NCBI GenBank assembly: GCA_964405925.1
Contig: CAYOQG010000004.1
Span: 1-52,668 of the forward strand
Length of the DNA stretch: 52,668 nucleotides
Source of the DNA: GCA-020344555 sp964405925
Lineage (GTDB): Bacteria > Planctomycetota > Phycisphaerae > UBA1845
Direction: 5' to 3'
Made by a program: the position numbers and the translations under genes. The notes below the pieces were generated by a model. The model saw nothing but the letters and a program-made list of their open reading frames with translations, was not told the origin of the DNA and did no database searches. Shown here one piece after another: positions 42,351 to 52,565 of this stretch (positions are counted from its first letter, which is position 1; the number at the start of each line of letters is the position of its first letter).

Positions 42351-42878
42351 GCTCGGCCAAGCGGAGAAGTTCGGGCGGGATAGTGCCTGAGTTGTGTCGC
42401 AGTCGATTTCACAGCGCCTTCGCGCCATGCGGCGCAGCTTTCCGAGCATGAGGCTTTGAGATGGCCGAACACAGCAGAAGCTGTGGATCGGCTGCGACTG
42501 CATCAGGGTTACTGTAGCTGTCCTACCCCAGGTCTCGCGGCGTGGGATGTGCGGTCCGGTCCGTCGTTAGACCACTTTCAGTCTGAGTACGCCGATGACG
42601 GTATGTGGGGGTGAACTGCGTCCGTCCCACCGCGCAGGTTCCCGGCGCGCCGGGACAAGTTCCGCCGGCAGCTCGGGGTTGCGCGTAAGGGCACATCTGC
42701 GCTGCAATTGGTGCTGACCCTTTGGTGGGCCGATAATCCCCAAGGGCCCTACCCGTCGGAGGAGCTTGTAGTCCACAGCAGGTTGCTTAGGGTCGGATTG
42801 CCGCATATCACCGGTTGGCTTACGATGGATGCTCGGCCTGGATCAGTGTCGTCTTGAAATCTGCCAGGGAGGGCTGTC
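42351..42878. other. Long non-coding gap before the MscS gene
   Basis: The 528 bp show short overlapping open frames with no credible product and no recognised RNA. A strong GGGAGGGC precedes ATG 42879. The stretch could hold the decayed end of an old gene, but no match is visible. Confidence 0.35.
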
Positions 42879-45800
42879 ATGTTCTCAACACATACCTTTC
42901 CATCGTGTCTGTTCCTCGTGCTTGTCGCGTGGCTCCAGACCGAGCCTGTTGTCGTCCGCGATGGTCCGACCAGTGAAATCTTCTCAAATCCTCTGTTGCA
43001 GCAGGTCCCTCAGTCGTCGGAGGACGTTCAGCGGCGGATGGAGTTGGCCCAGTCGCGCTTGGATGCTCTTCGTGAGACGATCGAAGAGGGAACAGATCGC
43101 AAGGACCCTGCGGTTGAGACAATGCGCGCAACGCGAAGCGAGGTTGTGCAGGCGTGGGAAGCCTACCTCCTCAAGCTTCAGCGCTTCACCGCAGTGAGGC
43201 AGGAACTGGCGGAACTGACCAGTCCGGAACATCTCGAGTCCTTTAGCCAGGAGCTCACAAAGCTTCAGGAGGAAACGTCTGAGCTGAAGCGTGCGCCGGT
43301 TGCCTCGGAGCCGACCGAAGAGGAGATCGCCGATCTGCGAACGAAGATTTCGGCACTGGAATCGCAGGTCAACACGCTGGCGGAGTCACAAACACGGCTT
43401 TCCCAACAGTTGGCTGGCGGCTTTGAGCAGCAGACCCAGGCTCTGCAAGAGGAGCTCACACAGATCCGGCAGCAAGGTGATGAGTTGGCGAAGCGTTCAG
43501 GTGAGTTGACCGCCTCCGCGGAGTCGAGCGGTGAGCGGCAACGGGTCGAGCTTGAGCGGGAGCGGGTGGCGGTCCGCGTTGCGGCAGCGGAGGTTGCCTT
43601 GCAGAACATGGGGCCAGAGGCGCAAGACGCGCAGCACGCTCTTGACCAGGGCGGACGTCGGCTGGCCGTCCTGCGGGAGCGACTTTCGGTGCTGCGGGAT
43701 CGCCTCAACACCTTGGCCGAAGCCCGCACGCGAGCGCGGGTGAAGGAACTGGAAGCCAGCAAAGCGAGCGGGCCCGCTGAGATGGCGCTTCGTGACCTGC
43801 AGCTCTTTCGTGAGCGGGTGCTGCTGCACTACTTCCAGGACCCCAAGCGAATCCGCCGCGTGCAGGAACGGTTCCCGCAGCGCTTGGCCGACCGGTTGAA
43901 AACCAGGGTGGATCTGGCGAAGACCTATTGGGAACGAGCTCTGGAATCGTTGGATTATCGAAGTGGCGACGAGCTCGCCACCCTCTTACAACGAGCCCGC
44001 GAGGAGACCGACGAATTCAAGACGCTGCTGGGTAGTCTGCGTAACCCGCTCGCCCGGACGCTCGACGAAGTGCAAGAGCTTCAGGCGGTTCGTGATCGGG
44101 CTGTTCAGCGGTTCGGCGTTTTGGCGGATCAGATCCGTGCGACTGCCGGCGCAAAGGACGCCGCCGAACGCACACAGCTCGATACCGCAGTCACAACGGA
44201 ACGGGTGGCGCTCGAAGATGGCATGCGCCTGGGTTTCGAGGAGGTCGAGAAACTTTCGACCCGACTCGAGGATACCGTGAGCCGCGTCACCAACTGGGTA
44301 CGCGACTTGCAGGACATGCAGCAGACCCTTCGTTGGGCGCGCCTCGGGCGGCGAGATTCGGGACTATGGGGTGCTCCCTGGTCCGCCGCTCGTGCCGACC
44401 TTGTGGCATTCTGGCAAGCGCCGCCTCTTGACAGAGCCGAGGGCGACGAAGCTGTATCCGCGAGAGCGTTACGTCGCGAGCTGTTCGGAGAGCAACAAGA
44501 CACCTTCACCCAGAGCCGCCGCGTCGCACGGACCGTCGGACAGAGTCTCTCGATAGTCCCAACGCGAAGATGGTTCTGGACCACCGTCGGTGTGTTACTG
44601 GCCGGGCTGTTGGGGATCATCGTCTACAGATCGGCGCGGAAAAGAGGCGTTCGGCTGGCACGGGAGATCGTCGAACAAATGGCGGTGACCCGCCAAGGCC
44701 CCCACGCCATCGGCGCTGGCTTGAGCAAGCGCATCAACCTGATGCTCTTGAACATGGTCGGAGATCTGGCGATCCCACTTCTTGTTGCCGGGGCACTTGC
44801 GTTTGCAGTATGGCGACTCACTGCCAACGAGGTGACCGAGCAACTGGTGAGCGTGTTTTTCGGCACGATCGCCCTGGGCATCACGGTGCTTCGGCTGGTG
44901 CACCACCTGTTCGAAGCAGAGAGTCCGCCACATCGACCCATTCCCTGCAGCGACCGCGTAGCACGGCATTACCGCAAATGGCTCGGCCTGATGATTCTGT
45001 TCTCGCTCGTCGTGTTGCTCGTTCCGCTCATGTTTAGTGTCACTGGGCTAGCTCCAGGCCTTCGGGTGGCGCTGTTCGAAGTCCATAAGACGGGCTTTTT
45101 GGTGCTGATTCTGCTTTTTCTGATCCGTAAGGAATGCGTTCTCGGACTGGGTGACGTGGGGGCGCTGAGCTGGGGGCTCATGCTGACGTGGATTGCCTAT
45201 CCCGTGCTGGTGCTCGCTGCAGCAGCCTTGTTGGTGTTGCAGGTGATCGGGTATGGAGTGCTGGTGACTTACGTGGGCACCGGGCTGCTGCTGACCGTAG
45301 GCATCTTGATCGTGATGGGTACCGGGATCGAGTACGTCAATGACATGATAGACCGACACGCTCAGCAGGTTCCCCTGCCTGGCGACGCTCGTTCTCAAGA
45401 TACAGTGGCGGCTACCGGTGATATAGGCTCGGAGGCGGCGAGCACGCAATACGTGATCGCGATGGTTCGGTGGTTCGTTCGGATTGCCGGAGTGGCGCTC
45501 ACGATTCTGTTGATCCTTAGGGCCTGGGATGTGCCCGTGCGCGCAGCCACGCTCGACTGGGGGCGGATCGGGGTCGGCTTGTCGGCGTTTCTACTTGCCC
45601 TCTTGCTGGATCGCCTGGTGCTCACGACGCTGGTGGCCCTTCACACCAGCGGCCGTCTGCCAGAGAGCACGGTTCACATCATCCGCCGCTGGGTCCGCGG
45701 GGTGTTGACGATCATTGTGGGGCTGTTGGTCGTCGCCATCGCCGGGTTTGAGGTCAAGAGCCTTTGGGCGCTGCTGGCTACGTTTCTGGGATTGGTGGCG

Positions 45801-46094
45801 ATCGGATTCGTCGCCGTGTGGAGCATTCTGAGCAACATCCTGGCGACGTTGATCATCCTCATCTGGCGGCCCTTCAACGTCGGAGAGCGCATTACCGTTC
45901 TACCGGAGGGGCTCGAGGGACAGGTTATTGACATCAACTTCATGTATACGACTCTCAAGTCGGATGGAGGCAGCAAGGTCGCTATCCCCAACAACTTCTT
46001 CGCCCAGAAATTCGTCCGCCGCCAGCCCCTGCGCGGTGAGCCCAAGCGAAGCCTGGCAGAGCAGCTCGAATCCGAGGAGCCGCTGAGCGATTAG
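42879..46094 (+). CDS. Large MscS-family mechanosensitive ion channel with periplasmic coiled coil
   Basis: The protein has 1071 residues, about MscK length. A signal peptide is followed by a long helical, coiled-coil periplasmic region (residues about 40-540, rich in Glu, Arg, Leu and Gln). Around ten transmembrane spans come next (for example FWTTVGVLLAGLLGIIVY, GDLAIPLLVAGALAFAVW and LGLVAIGFVAVWSI). The C-terminal MscS segment 'SILSNILATLIILIWRPFNVGERITV' then 'YTTLKSDGGSKVAIPNNFFAQKFV' carries the pore and beta domain. Such channels relieve osmotic pressure. GGGAGGGC lies before ATG 42879. Confidence 0.9.
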   Translation: MFSTHTFPSCLFLVLVAWLQTEPVVVRDGPTSEIFSNPLLQQVPQSSEDVQRRMELAQSRLDALRETIEEGTDRKDPAVETMRATRSEVVQAWEAYLLKLQRFTAVRQELAELTSPEHLESFSQELTKLQEETSELKRAPVASEPTEEEIADLRTKISALESQVNTLAESQTRLSQQLAGGFEQQTQALQEELTQIRQQGDELAKRSGELTASAESSGERQRVELERERVAVRVAAAEVALQNMGPEAQDAQHALDQGGRRLAVLRERLSVLRDRLNTLAEARTRARVKELEASKASGPAEMALRDLQLFRERVLLHYFQDPKRIRRVQERFPQRLADRLKTRVDLAKTYWERALESLDYRSGDELATLLQRAREETDEFKTLLGSLRNPLARTLDEVQELQAVRDRAVQRFGVLADQIRATAGAKDAAERTQLDTAVTTERVALEDGMRLGFEEVEKLSTRLEDTVSRVTNWVRDLQDMQQTLRWARLGRRDSGLWGAPWSAARADLVAFWQAPPLDRAEGDEAVSARALRRELFGEQQDTFTQSRRVARTVGQSLSIVPTRRWFWTTVGVLLAGLLGIIVYRSARKRGVRLAREIVEQMAVTRQGPHAIGAGLSKRINLMLLNMVGDLAIPLLVAGALAFAVWRLTANEVTEQLVSVFFGTIALGITVLRLVHHLFEAESPPHRPIPCSDRVARHYRKWLGLMILFSLVVLLVPLMFSVTGLAPGLRVALFEVHKTGFLVLILLFLIRKECVLGLGDVGALSWGLMLTWIAYPVLVLAAAALLVLQVIGYGVLVTYVGTGLLLTVGILIVMGTGIEYVNDMIDRHAQQVPLPGDARSQDTVAATGDIGSEAASTQYVIAMVRWFVRIAGVALTILLILRAWDVPVRAATLDWGRIGVGLSAFLLALLLDRLVLTTLVALHTSGRLPESTVHIIRRWVRGVLTIIVGLLVVAIAGFEVKSLWALLATFLGLVAIGFVAVWSILSNILATLIILIWRPFNVGERITVLPEGLEGQVIDINFMYTTLKSDGGSKVAIPNNFFAQKFVRRQPLRGEPKRSLAEQLESEEPLSD

Positions 46095-46424
46095 GTTCTC
46101 TTATTTATTCACGGTGCCTCGTCGCCACAGTTCCCGAGCATCACTGCTGAGACTACGGTTGTTTACTGAGGGGTGCCGCCCAACAAGAGACCTCACCGGT
46201 GACGTCCCCGTGTGTTTGGCGTACCCACGATGTAATTCGCGACGACAGGCGCAGTAAAGCACGGGGTTGTTTTCGGTCCTCAAATATGCTTAAATAACGC
46301 AGCGGGGTTACCGGGCTTTGGTGGGCTTGTTGAAGGCCGCATCGCCAATGCCCGAACGAAGGGGTGATACAGGTGTGGGCCAGTTTACCACCGGTACCGG
46401 TCCGCCAACTTTCCGGAGTGTCCG
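46095..46424. other. Intergenic stretch before the M1 peptidase gene
   Basis: No supported gene or RNA. An AT-rich patch near 46280 (AAATATGCTTAAATAA) may contain the promoter but no -35 is clear. Confidence 0.3.
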
Positions 46425-48917
46425 ATGGACCAGCGAATGACGGATTCTATCCTCGAGCGTCTTTTGAGCGTGCTGCTCGTTGCGGTTGGTGCAGCGGGTC
46501 TGATGAGCGTCGGTCTACGGGCTCAGGAGAAGCAGCCCGGCGAGGTTGCCCGGCCGGTCCATCGATGTGGAAAAGCCGAAGCTGCGGCGCGGCTGACGTC
46601 GGCTCAGCCGGAAGCCAGGCCAAGCAAAGCCTACCTCGAAACCATGGAGCAAACCGACGTTCAGCACTACATGCTGGACATCGAGGTCGCCAACCTCGAC
46701 CCCGATAACAACACCTGCACCATCACCGGCAGCAACACGATGACCATCCAGAGTAAATCCAGCTCGCTCACGCAGTTCACGTTCCGTTTACGCGAGCAGT
46801 TCAACATCACCAGCGCGGTTGTCAACGGCTCGACACCGGTCAGCGTGAGCACGGAGAGTATTTCGACGCGGGTGGCAACGCTCGATCGGACCTATGCGAT
46901 GGACGAGGTGTTCGATTTGACGATCGAGTACACCGGTCAGACGGTCTCCGCTGCCTTTGGCTCGATCGAGGTGGACACGCACTCGGGCGGCATCCCGGTG
47001 GTGGCGACGCTCTCCGAACCTTACTACGCCTACACATGGTGGCCTGCCAAGGACGGCGATCTCTATCTGCCGGGTGACAACTCGGACAAAGCGACGCTGG
47101 ATTTCTGGATCACGGTCGCGGACAACTTCACGGTGGCGTCCAACGGTGTGCTCGAAGGTGTCGACACCTTGGCAGACAGCCGCAAGCGCTACCGATGGTC
47201 CACGGACTATCCGATCGCGACGTATCTGGTGAGTTTCTCGGCGACGGAATACAACACGTGGACGTCGACGTACACCTATCCGGGAGGCACGATGCCCGTC
47301 GAGTTCTTCATCTACCCTTCGCTCGACTCGCCCTATTACCGGTCGCTGTGGGAGGACTGTATCGACATGATCGGGACCTTCCGTTCCCTCTTCGGTGAAT
47401 ATCCGTTCGTCGACGATAAGTATGGTATCTACAACTTCCCATTCGGTGGCGGGATGGAACATCAGACCATGACCGGACAGGGAGGATTCAATGAATATCT
47501 AACCGCCCACGAGCTCTCCCACCAGTGGTGGGGCGATGCGGTGACCTGCAAAACGTGGAACCACATCTGGCTTAACGAGGGTTTTGCATCCTATGCCGAG
47601 GCCCTGTGGGCGGAGCACAAGGCCGGCAGCAGCGGTTTACCGGCTCTGAAGAGCTACATGGCCGGTATGCGGTACACCGGAAGCGGCAGTGTTTACGTCT
47701 ACGACGATGAAGTGGATGAGCTATGGGAGATCTTCAACGGCAGCACGAGCTACAACAAGGGTGCATGGGTGGTGCACATGCTCCGCGGCGTGCTTGGTGA
47801 CGACAATTTCTTCGACGCGATCGCCGCCTATCGCGCCACCTTCGAGGGCAGCGCAGCCACGACGGAGGACCTGCAGGCCATCTGCGAGGACTTTTACGAC
47901 GGCGAGAGTCTCGATTGGTTCTTTGCGGAATGGGTATACGGTGAGCGCGCTCCGTCCTACGCCTACGGTTGGACATCGACGCAGGTCAATGGGAAGGACT
48001 ACTTGTTGCTCTACGTCGACCAGGTTCAAAACATTTCGTATCAGCGGTTCACCATGCCGGTCGATATTGTCGTCAACGGTGACGCGACCCACGTGGTGTT
48101 CAACGATGCCGACCCCGAGCACTTTGTGATTCCCACAAACTCGACCCCGATGATCGTGCAGTTTGATCCGGATGCTTGGATTCTCTGGGACAGCGTCTCT
48201 GGAACCGGTTATGTTCCGGGGCCGCCAACAATCGTCGAGACGGCGCCCGCACCGGGCGCTGGCGTAGATTATGTGGAACAGACCGAATCGGTGAGCGTGT
48301 TCTTCCACACACCGGTGGACGCCTCGAGCGATGATTTCGCGCTGGTCGGCGAGACGGTCGGCAACGTGCCATTCTCGACGGGATCGCTGACGAACGTAAA
48401 TCCGGTGATTCTGAACCTCTCCGGGCCGCTTTTGCCGGATATGTACACGTTGACGGTCACCGATGGCGTGGTCGCCACAGGCACAACGATGTCACTGGAT
48501 GGCGAGATCGCAGATCCGCTGGATCCAAGCTCATTGCCATCTGGTGATGGGCTGGCTGGCGGAGGGTCGATGATACGGTTCACGGTAGTATCTTTCTTTC
48601 CGCTGGGCGACTTCGATGACGATGGTGACGTCGATCTGAATGACGCGGCCACATTCGCCGCGTGCTACACGGGCGAAGAGGGCGGACCGATCAATCCGGG
48701 ATGCGAGCCCGGCGATCTCGATCTGGACGGCGACATCGACTGTGACGATTGGGTGCTGTTCAAGTTGGTGTGGACAGGTCCAGGCGATCCGCCGCCCTTT
48801 GCGCTCTGCGACCCCCCGATCCCAACCGTGTCAGGGTGGGGATTGCTGGTCCTGACGCTGCTGGTCCTAAGCAGCGGGGCCGTTCTTGTACGGCACAGAC
48901 ACATGGTCAGTGTATAG
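46425..48917 (+). CDS. Secreted M1 zinc metallopeptidase with dockerin-like module and IPTL-CTERM
   Basis: The protein has 830 residues with a signal peptide (LLSVLLVAVGAAGLMSVGL). The M1 catalytic domain has 'FGGGMEHQTMTG' (the GxMEN-type motif, with His replacing Asn) and HELSHQWWGD at residue 362, with the third zinc ligand in 'NHIWLNEGFASYAE'. It removes N-terminal residues from peptides. A Big-like region follows, then a dockerin-like pair 'DFDDDGDVDLNDA' and 'DLDLDGDIDCDDW' near residues 727-775. The C-terminus is PIPTVSGWG, hydrophobic LLVLTLLVLSSGAVL, then RHRH: IPTL-CTERM sorting. It is expected at the cell surface. ATG 46425 follows CGGAG. Confidence 0.9.
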   Translation: MDQRMTDSILERLLSVLLVAVGAAGLMSVGLRAQEKQPGEVARPVHRCGKAEAAARLTSAQPEARPSKAYLETMEQTDVQHYMLDIEVANLDPDNNTCTITGSNTMTIQSKSSSLTQFTFRLREQFNITSAVVNGSTPVSVSTESISTRVATLDRTYAMDEVFDLTIEYTGQTVSAAFGSIEVDTHSGGIPVVATLSEPYYAYTWWPAKDGDLYLPGDNSDKATLDFWITVADNFTVASNGVLEGVDTLADSRKRYRWSTDYPIATYLVSFSATEYNTWTSTYTYPGGTMPVEFFIYPSLDSPYYRSLWEDCIDMIGTFRSLFGEYPFVDDKYGIYNFPFGGGMEHQTMTGQGGFNEYLTAHELSHQWWGDAVTCKTWNHIWLNEGFASYAEALWAEHKAGSSGLPALKSYMAGMRYTGSGSVYVYDDEVDELWEIFNGSTSYNKGAWVVHMLRGVLGDDNFFDAIAAYRATFEGSAATTEDLQAICEDFYDGESLDWFFAEWVYGERAPSYAYGWTSTQVNGKDYLLLYVDQVQNISYQRFTMPVDIVVNGDATHVVFNDADPEHFVIPTNSTPMIVQFDPDAWILWDSVSGTGYVPGPPTIVETAPAPGAGVDYVEQTESVSVFFHTPVDASSDDFALVGETVGNVPFSTGSLTNVNPVILNLSGPLLPDMYTLTVTDGVVATGTTMSLDGEIADPLDPSSLPSGDGLAGGGSMIRFTVVSFFPLGDFDDDGDVDLNDAATFAACYTGEEGGPINPGCEPGDLDLDGDIDCDDWVLFKLVWTGPGDPPPFALCDPPIPTVSGWGLLVLTLLVLSSGAVLVRHRHMVSV

Positions 48918-49229
48918 CCCGCCGGGACGGCACCGTGCGTCCGTGATCGGCAGATGACCACCCGCCGTCGGGCCTGAGATCTGGCCGCGACCCTTTCAGT
49001 TTGTGCAAACCTGTTTGGACAGCTACATTGGCGGTGCGGGTTACGCCGATTTTTAGTACGATCCACTACGGATGACGACTGCCGACCGCGCGGAAACTCA
49101 TAGGACGTGGGGGAGGACCCCAACCCCGCTGGGAATATTGATTCGGGACATCTCGCGCGTCCGGGTTTCTGGTTTCGAGTCGGAACAGTCAAGGTTATTT
49201 ACGAAGGCGCTTTGCACGAAAGGAACGAA
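48918..49229. other. Intergenic stretch before the tricorn-like gene
   Basis: No convincing gene, RNA or promoter pair found; it contains only the AAAGGAA ribosome site for the downstream GTG. Confidence 0.3.
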
Positions 49230-52200
49230 GTGGTGGTCCAGAACCTTATGCGCAATGTAGTGGTTGTATCAGCCATCCTGGCAAGTGGTTGCGTCGTGCA
49301 TGCCCAGAGCCATTTGATGCGCTACGCCGACGTGCACCAAGACACCATCGTGTTCACGTACGAAGATGATTTGTGGCTTGTCGGGACGGACGGCGGCGAC
49401 GCCCGCCGTATCACCAACGACCCGGGTAGCGAACGGTGGGCGAAGTTTTCACCCGATGGTAAGCTCATCGCTTTCACCGCCCAGTACGACGGTGGTCACG
49501 ACGTATACGTCATGGACGCCCGCGGTGGTGTACCTACGCGATTGACGTATCATCCGTCGAGTGACCGGGTTCTTGACTGGTTTCCCGACGGCAAGCACAT
49601 CCTGTTCCGGGCGCGTCGCGAGTTCCCGATCCGTGCGGAAATGATCTACAAGGTGTCCATTGACGGCGGGATGCCGGTGAAGCTGCCCGTCGACCGGGCA
49701 GGGTTGACGGCCTTGTCACCCGACGCCAAGCAGATCGCCTACAACCGCATCAGCCGGGAAGCGCGAACGTGGAAGAGACACAAGGGCGGCACCGCTCAGG
49801 ACATCTGGCTGGGAAGCCTGGAGAAAGGTGATTTTCACAAGGCCACCGATTGGGCCGGCACGGATAACTTTCCGATGTGGTCTGGAAACTCGATCTACTT
49901 CACCTCCGACCGCGAGTTTGGGACGCTGAACATTTACAGGTATGACCTGGGCAACGGCAAAATTACGCCGATGACCTCGTACCGAGATTACGACGTGAAA
50001 TACCCGTCGATCGGCCCGGACAAAATCGTCTACCAGTACGGCGAGACGCTACACCTTCTCGATCTGCGCTCGGGCAGGACCCGCATGGTGCCCGTCAACA
50101 TTCCAACTGACCTTGTGCGGATGAGACCGGAGTTTGTAGAGGCCGCTCCGACGAAGGGGTCGTTCAGCCTGTCACCGACGGCCAAGCGAATGCTGCTCGA
50201 AGACCGCGGCGAAATCCTCAATCTACCGGTCGAGGATGGAGATCCCATCAATCTGACGAAGACCAGCGACACGCGTGAGAAGAACGCTGCTTGGTCACCT
50301 GAGGGACGATGGGTGGCGTTCATCTCCGACAAAACCGGCGAAGAGGAGATCTATCTCGTCGATCAGAAGGGCGAAAACGAATGGCGCCAGCTTACTGCCG
50401 GCGGGCAGGGTTTCCGAATGCAGCCAAAGTGGTCACCCGACAGTAAGTGGCTGATCTTCTCGGACAAATATCTGCGGCTCAACCTCGTCGATGCCCAGTC
50501 CGGCGAGATCACGGTGGTCGACCAGGGTGACTACGATGACGGTTGGTATCGTTGGGGGATTCAAGACTATGTCTGGTCGCCCGATAGTCAGTGGATCGCT
50601 TACAGCAAGTTGGAACAAAGCCTCAACGAGGCCATCTTCCTATACTCTCTGGCAGACAAAAAGGTCCACCGTGTGACGGATGACATGTACCCGGACTGGA
50701 GCCCATCGTTCGATCCGCAAGGTAGGTATCTGTACTTCCTTTCTAACCGTACCTTCAACCCGATCATGGGGTTTGTGGATCGTAACCATGTCTTTCTCGA
50801 CATGTGTCGGCCGTACGTCGTTGTACTCAAAGCGGGTGAGCCCACACCGTTCGCCCCCAAGGACTCGCAAGAGGAAGTAAAAGAAGTCGAGGAGAACACT
50901 GCAGACAAGGAGAAGAAGGAAGCGGAGAAGACTGAGGGAGAGGGTAAGAAGGATGGCGATGGTGACGAGGAGGAAAAAACGCACATCGACATCGAGGGGA
51001 TCGAGTCGCGCATCGTAGTGGCCGAGGGTGTTCCCGCCGGGAACTACTTCCGCCTGGAGGCAACCGAGAAAGGTTTCCTTTATCTGGCAAAGGACGAACC
51101 CGAGTTCGAAAAATACCAGACTGTCACCGACGAGACCGGAGGGAAGCTGGACCTTTATCAGTACGACATCGAGAAAAAGAAGACCGAAAAGGTTCTTGAG
51201 GAAATCGCCAACTACCATCTCTCGGCCGACGGGAAGAAACTTGTCTATCGCTCTGGGAGTCAGTATGGTGTGGTCGATGCAGGCAGTAAGGCTTCAGTCG
51301 GCGATGGCAAGGTCGATTTAAGCCAAGTCCATATCCGTGTCGATCGCAATAGAGAATTTTCACAGATCTTCAACGAAGCATGGCGCGTCCAGCGCGACTG
51401 GTTCTATGATCCAGGTATGCACGGCGTGGACTGGGTGGCAATGGGAGAGAAATACCGGAAGTTCGTGCCTGACTGCGGGAACCGCAGTGACCTCAACTAT
51501 CTGATCGGCGAGATGATCGGGGAGCTCAATGTTGGGCACACCTATGTCTTTGGTGGCGACATCGAGGACCAGGCCAAAGAAGTGCCGACCGGACTTTTGG
51601 GCGCCGACTTCGTTGCGGAACCCGGTGCGAACTACTACCGGATAGCCCACATCATTCCGGGTGTACCATGGGACGATTCGGAGCGGTCATCTCTCGCCGA
51701 GTTGGGATGCCCCATCAAAGAGGCTGAGTACCTGATCGCTATAGACGGCGAGCCGGTCACGACGAATGACAACGTCTTTCGATTGTTGCAGGACAAAGCC
51801 GGGACGGTCGTCACACTGACGTACAATGACCGCCCCACCACCGACGGTGCCAAGAAGTACCGCACCAAGACACTGCGAAGTGAACGCGGAATTCGATACA
51901 GGGAGTGGGTCGAGCAGAATCGCGCGTTCGTGGATGCGGCAACAAATGGACAAGTAGGCTATGTGCACATTCCGAATATGGGACAGGCCGGCCTTATTGA
52001 GTTCGCCAAGGTATTCTATTCCCACCATTATAAGAAAGGGTTCGTCATCGATGCACGGTACAACGGTGGTGGGTTCACGTCATCGATGATCATCGACCGA
52101 CTGGAGCGCGAGCTGCTCGGTGTAACCCAGCCACGCGAGGGGAAAGTTCTTCACGAGCCTGAGCGCACGTTCCACGGGCACATGATTGTACTCGTGAACG

Positions 52201-52565
52201 AAGACACGGGTTCGGATGGTGAGAACTTTGCCGATGCTGTTCAGACCAAGAAGCTGGCCCCGGTACTCGGGATGCGGACATGGGGCGGTGCAGTGGGGAT
52301 CGAGCTGCACCAGCCGCTCGTTGACGGCGGTGGAACGACACCACCGCAGTTCGGGTCTATCGGGATAAATGGCCAATGGGCCATCGAGGGAGTAGGCGTT
52401 ATACCGGATATCGAGGTCCAAAACATGCCGGGCGACATGCTCCGCGGGAAGGATGCGCAGCTCGAAACCGGCGTTCAGTATGTTCTCGATCAACTGAGAG
52501 AGGATCCCATGGAGCTTCCATCGGTCCCGGTCTATCCTGACAAGAGTAAGGCATCGGGTATGTAG
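49230..52565 (+). CDS. Tricorn protease homologue
   Basis: The protein has about 1111 residues with a signal peptide (NVVVVSAILASGCVVHAQ). The N-terminal half is beta-propeller: 'DIVFTYEDDLWLVGTDGGDARRITNDPG' in pattern, 'AKFSPDGKLIAFTAQYDGGHDVYV' and so on. Residues of about 545-590 form a highly charged Lys/Glu/Asp linker. The C1 part has 'DWFYDPGMHGVDWVAMGEKY' (catalytic His region), a PDZ-like 'EYLIAIDGEPVTTNDNVFRLL' and the S41-type core 'GFVIDARYNGGGFTSSMII'. 'NEDTGSDGENFADA' has the Ser nucleophile. Tricorn cleaves short peptides. GTG 49230 is chosen for AAAGGAA at 6 nt; ATG 49248 is an alternative. Beyond the stop only about 100 bp remain, with no feature. Confidence 0.85.
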   Translation: MVVQNLMRNVVVVSAILASGCVVHAQSHLMRYADVHQDTIVFTYEDDLWLVGTDGGDARRITNDPGSERWAKFSPDGKLIAFTAQYDGGHDVYVMDARGGVPTRLTYHPSSDRVLDWFPDGKHILFRARREFPIRAEMIYKVSIDGGMPVKLPVDRAGLTALSPDAKQIAYNRISREARTWKRHKGGTAQDIWLGSLEKGDFHKATDWAGTDNFPMWSGNSIYFTSDREFGTLNIYRYDLGNGKITPMTSYRDYDVKYPSIGPDKIVYQYGETLHLLDLRSGRTRMVPVNIPTDLVRMRPEFVEAAPTKGSFSLSPTAKRMLLEDRGEILNLPVEDGDPINLTKTSDTREKNAAWSPEGRWVAFISDKTGEEEIYLVDQKGENEWRQLTAGGQGFRMQPKWSPDSKWLIFSDKYLRLNLVDAQSGEITVVDQGDYDDGWYRWGIQDYVWSPDSQWIAYSKLEQSLNEAIFLYSLADKKVHRVTDDMYPDWSPSFDPQGRYLYFLSNRTFNPIMGFVDRNHVFLDMCRPYVVVLKAGEPTPFAPKDSQEEVKEVEENTADKEKKEAEKTEGEGKKDGDGDEEEKTHIDIEGIESRIVVAEGVPAGNYFRLEATEKGFLYLAKDEPEFEKYQTVTDETGGKLDLYQYDIEKKKTEKVLEEIANYHLSADGKKLVYRSGSQYGVVDAGSKASVGDGKVDLSQVHIRVDRNREFSQIFNEAWRVQRDWFYDPGMHGVDWVAMGEKYRKFVPDCGNRSDLNYLIGEMIGELNVGHTYVFGGDIEDQAKEVPTGLLGADFVAEPGANYYRIAHIIPGVPWDDSERSSLAELGCPIKEAEYLIAIDGEPVTTNDNVFRLLQDKAGTVVTLTYNDRPTTDGAKKYRTKTLRSERGIRYREWVEQNRAFVDAATNGQVGYVHIPNMGQAGLIEFAKVFYSHHYKKGFVIDARYNGGGFTSSMIIDRLERELLGVTQPREGKVLHEPERTFHGHMIVLVNEDTGSDGENFADAVQTKKLAPVLGMRTWGGAVGIELHQPLVDGGGTTPPQFGSIGINGQWAIEGVGVIPDIEVQNMPGDMLRGKDAQLETGVQYVLDQLREDPMELPSVPVYPDKSKASGM

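Noticed and set aside
42567..42806. Minus-strand open frame of 79 codons in a long gap
   Set aside because: Composition is Arg and Pro-rich without motif and there is no ribosome site.
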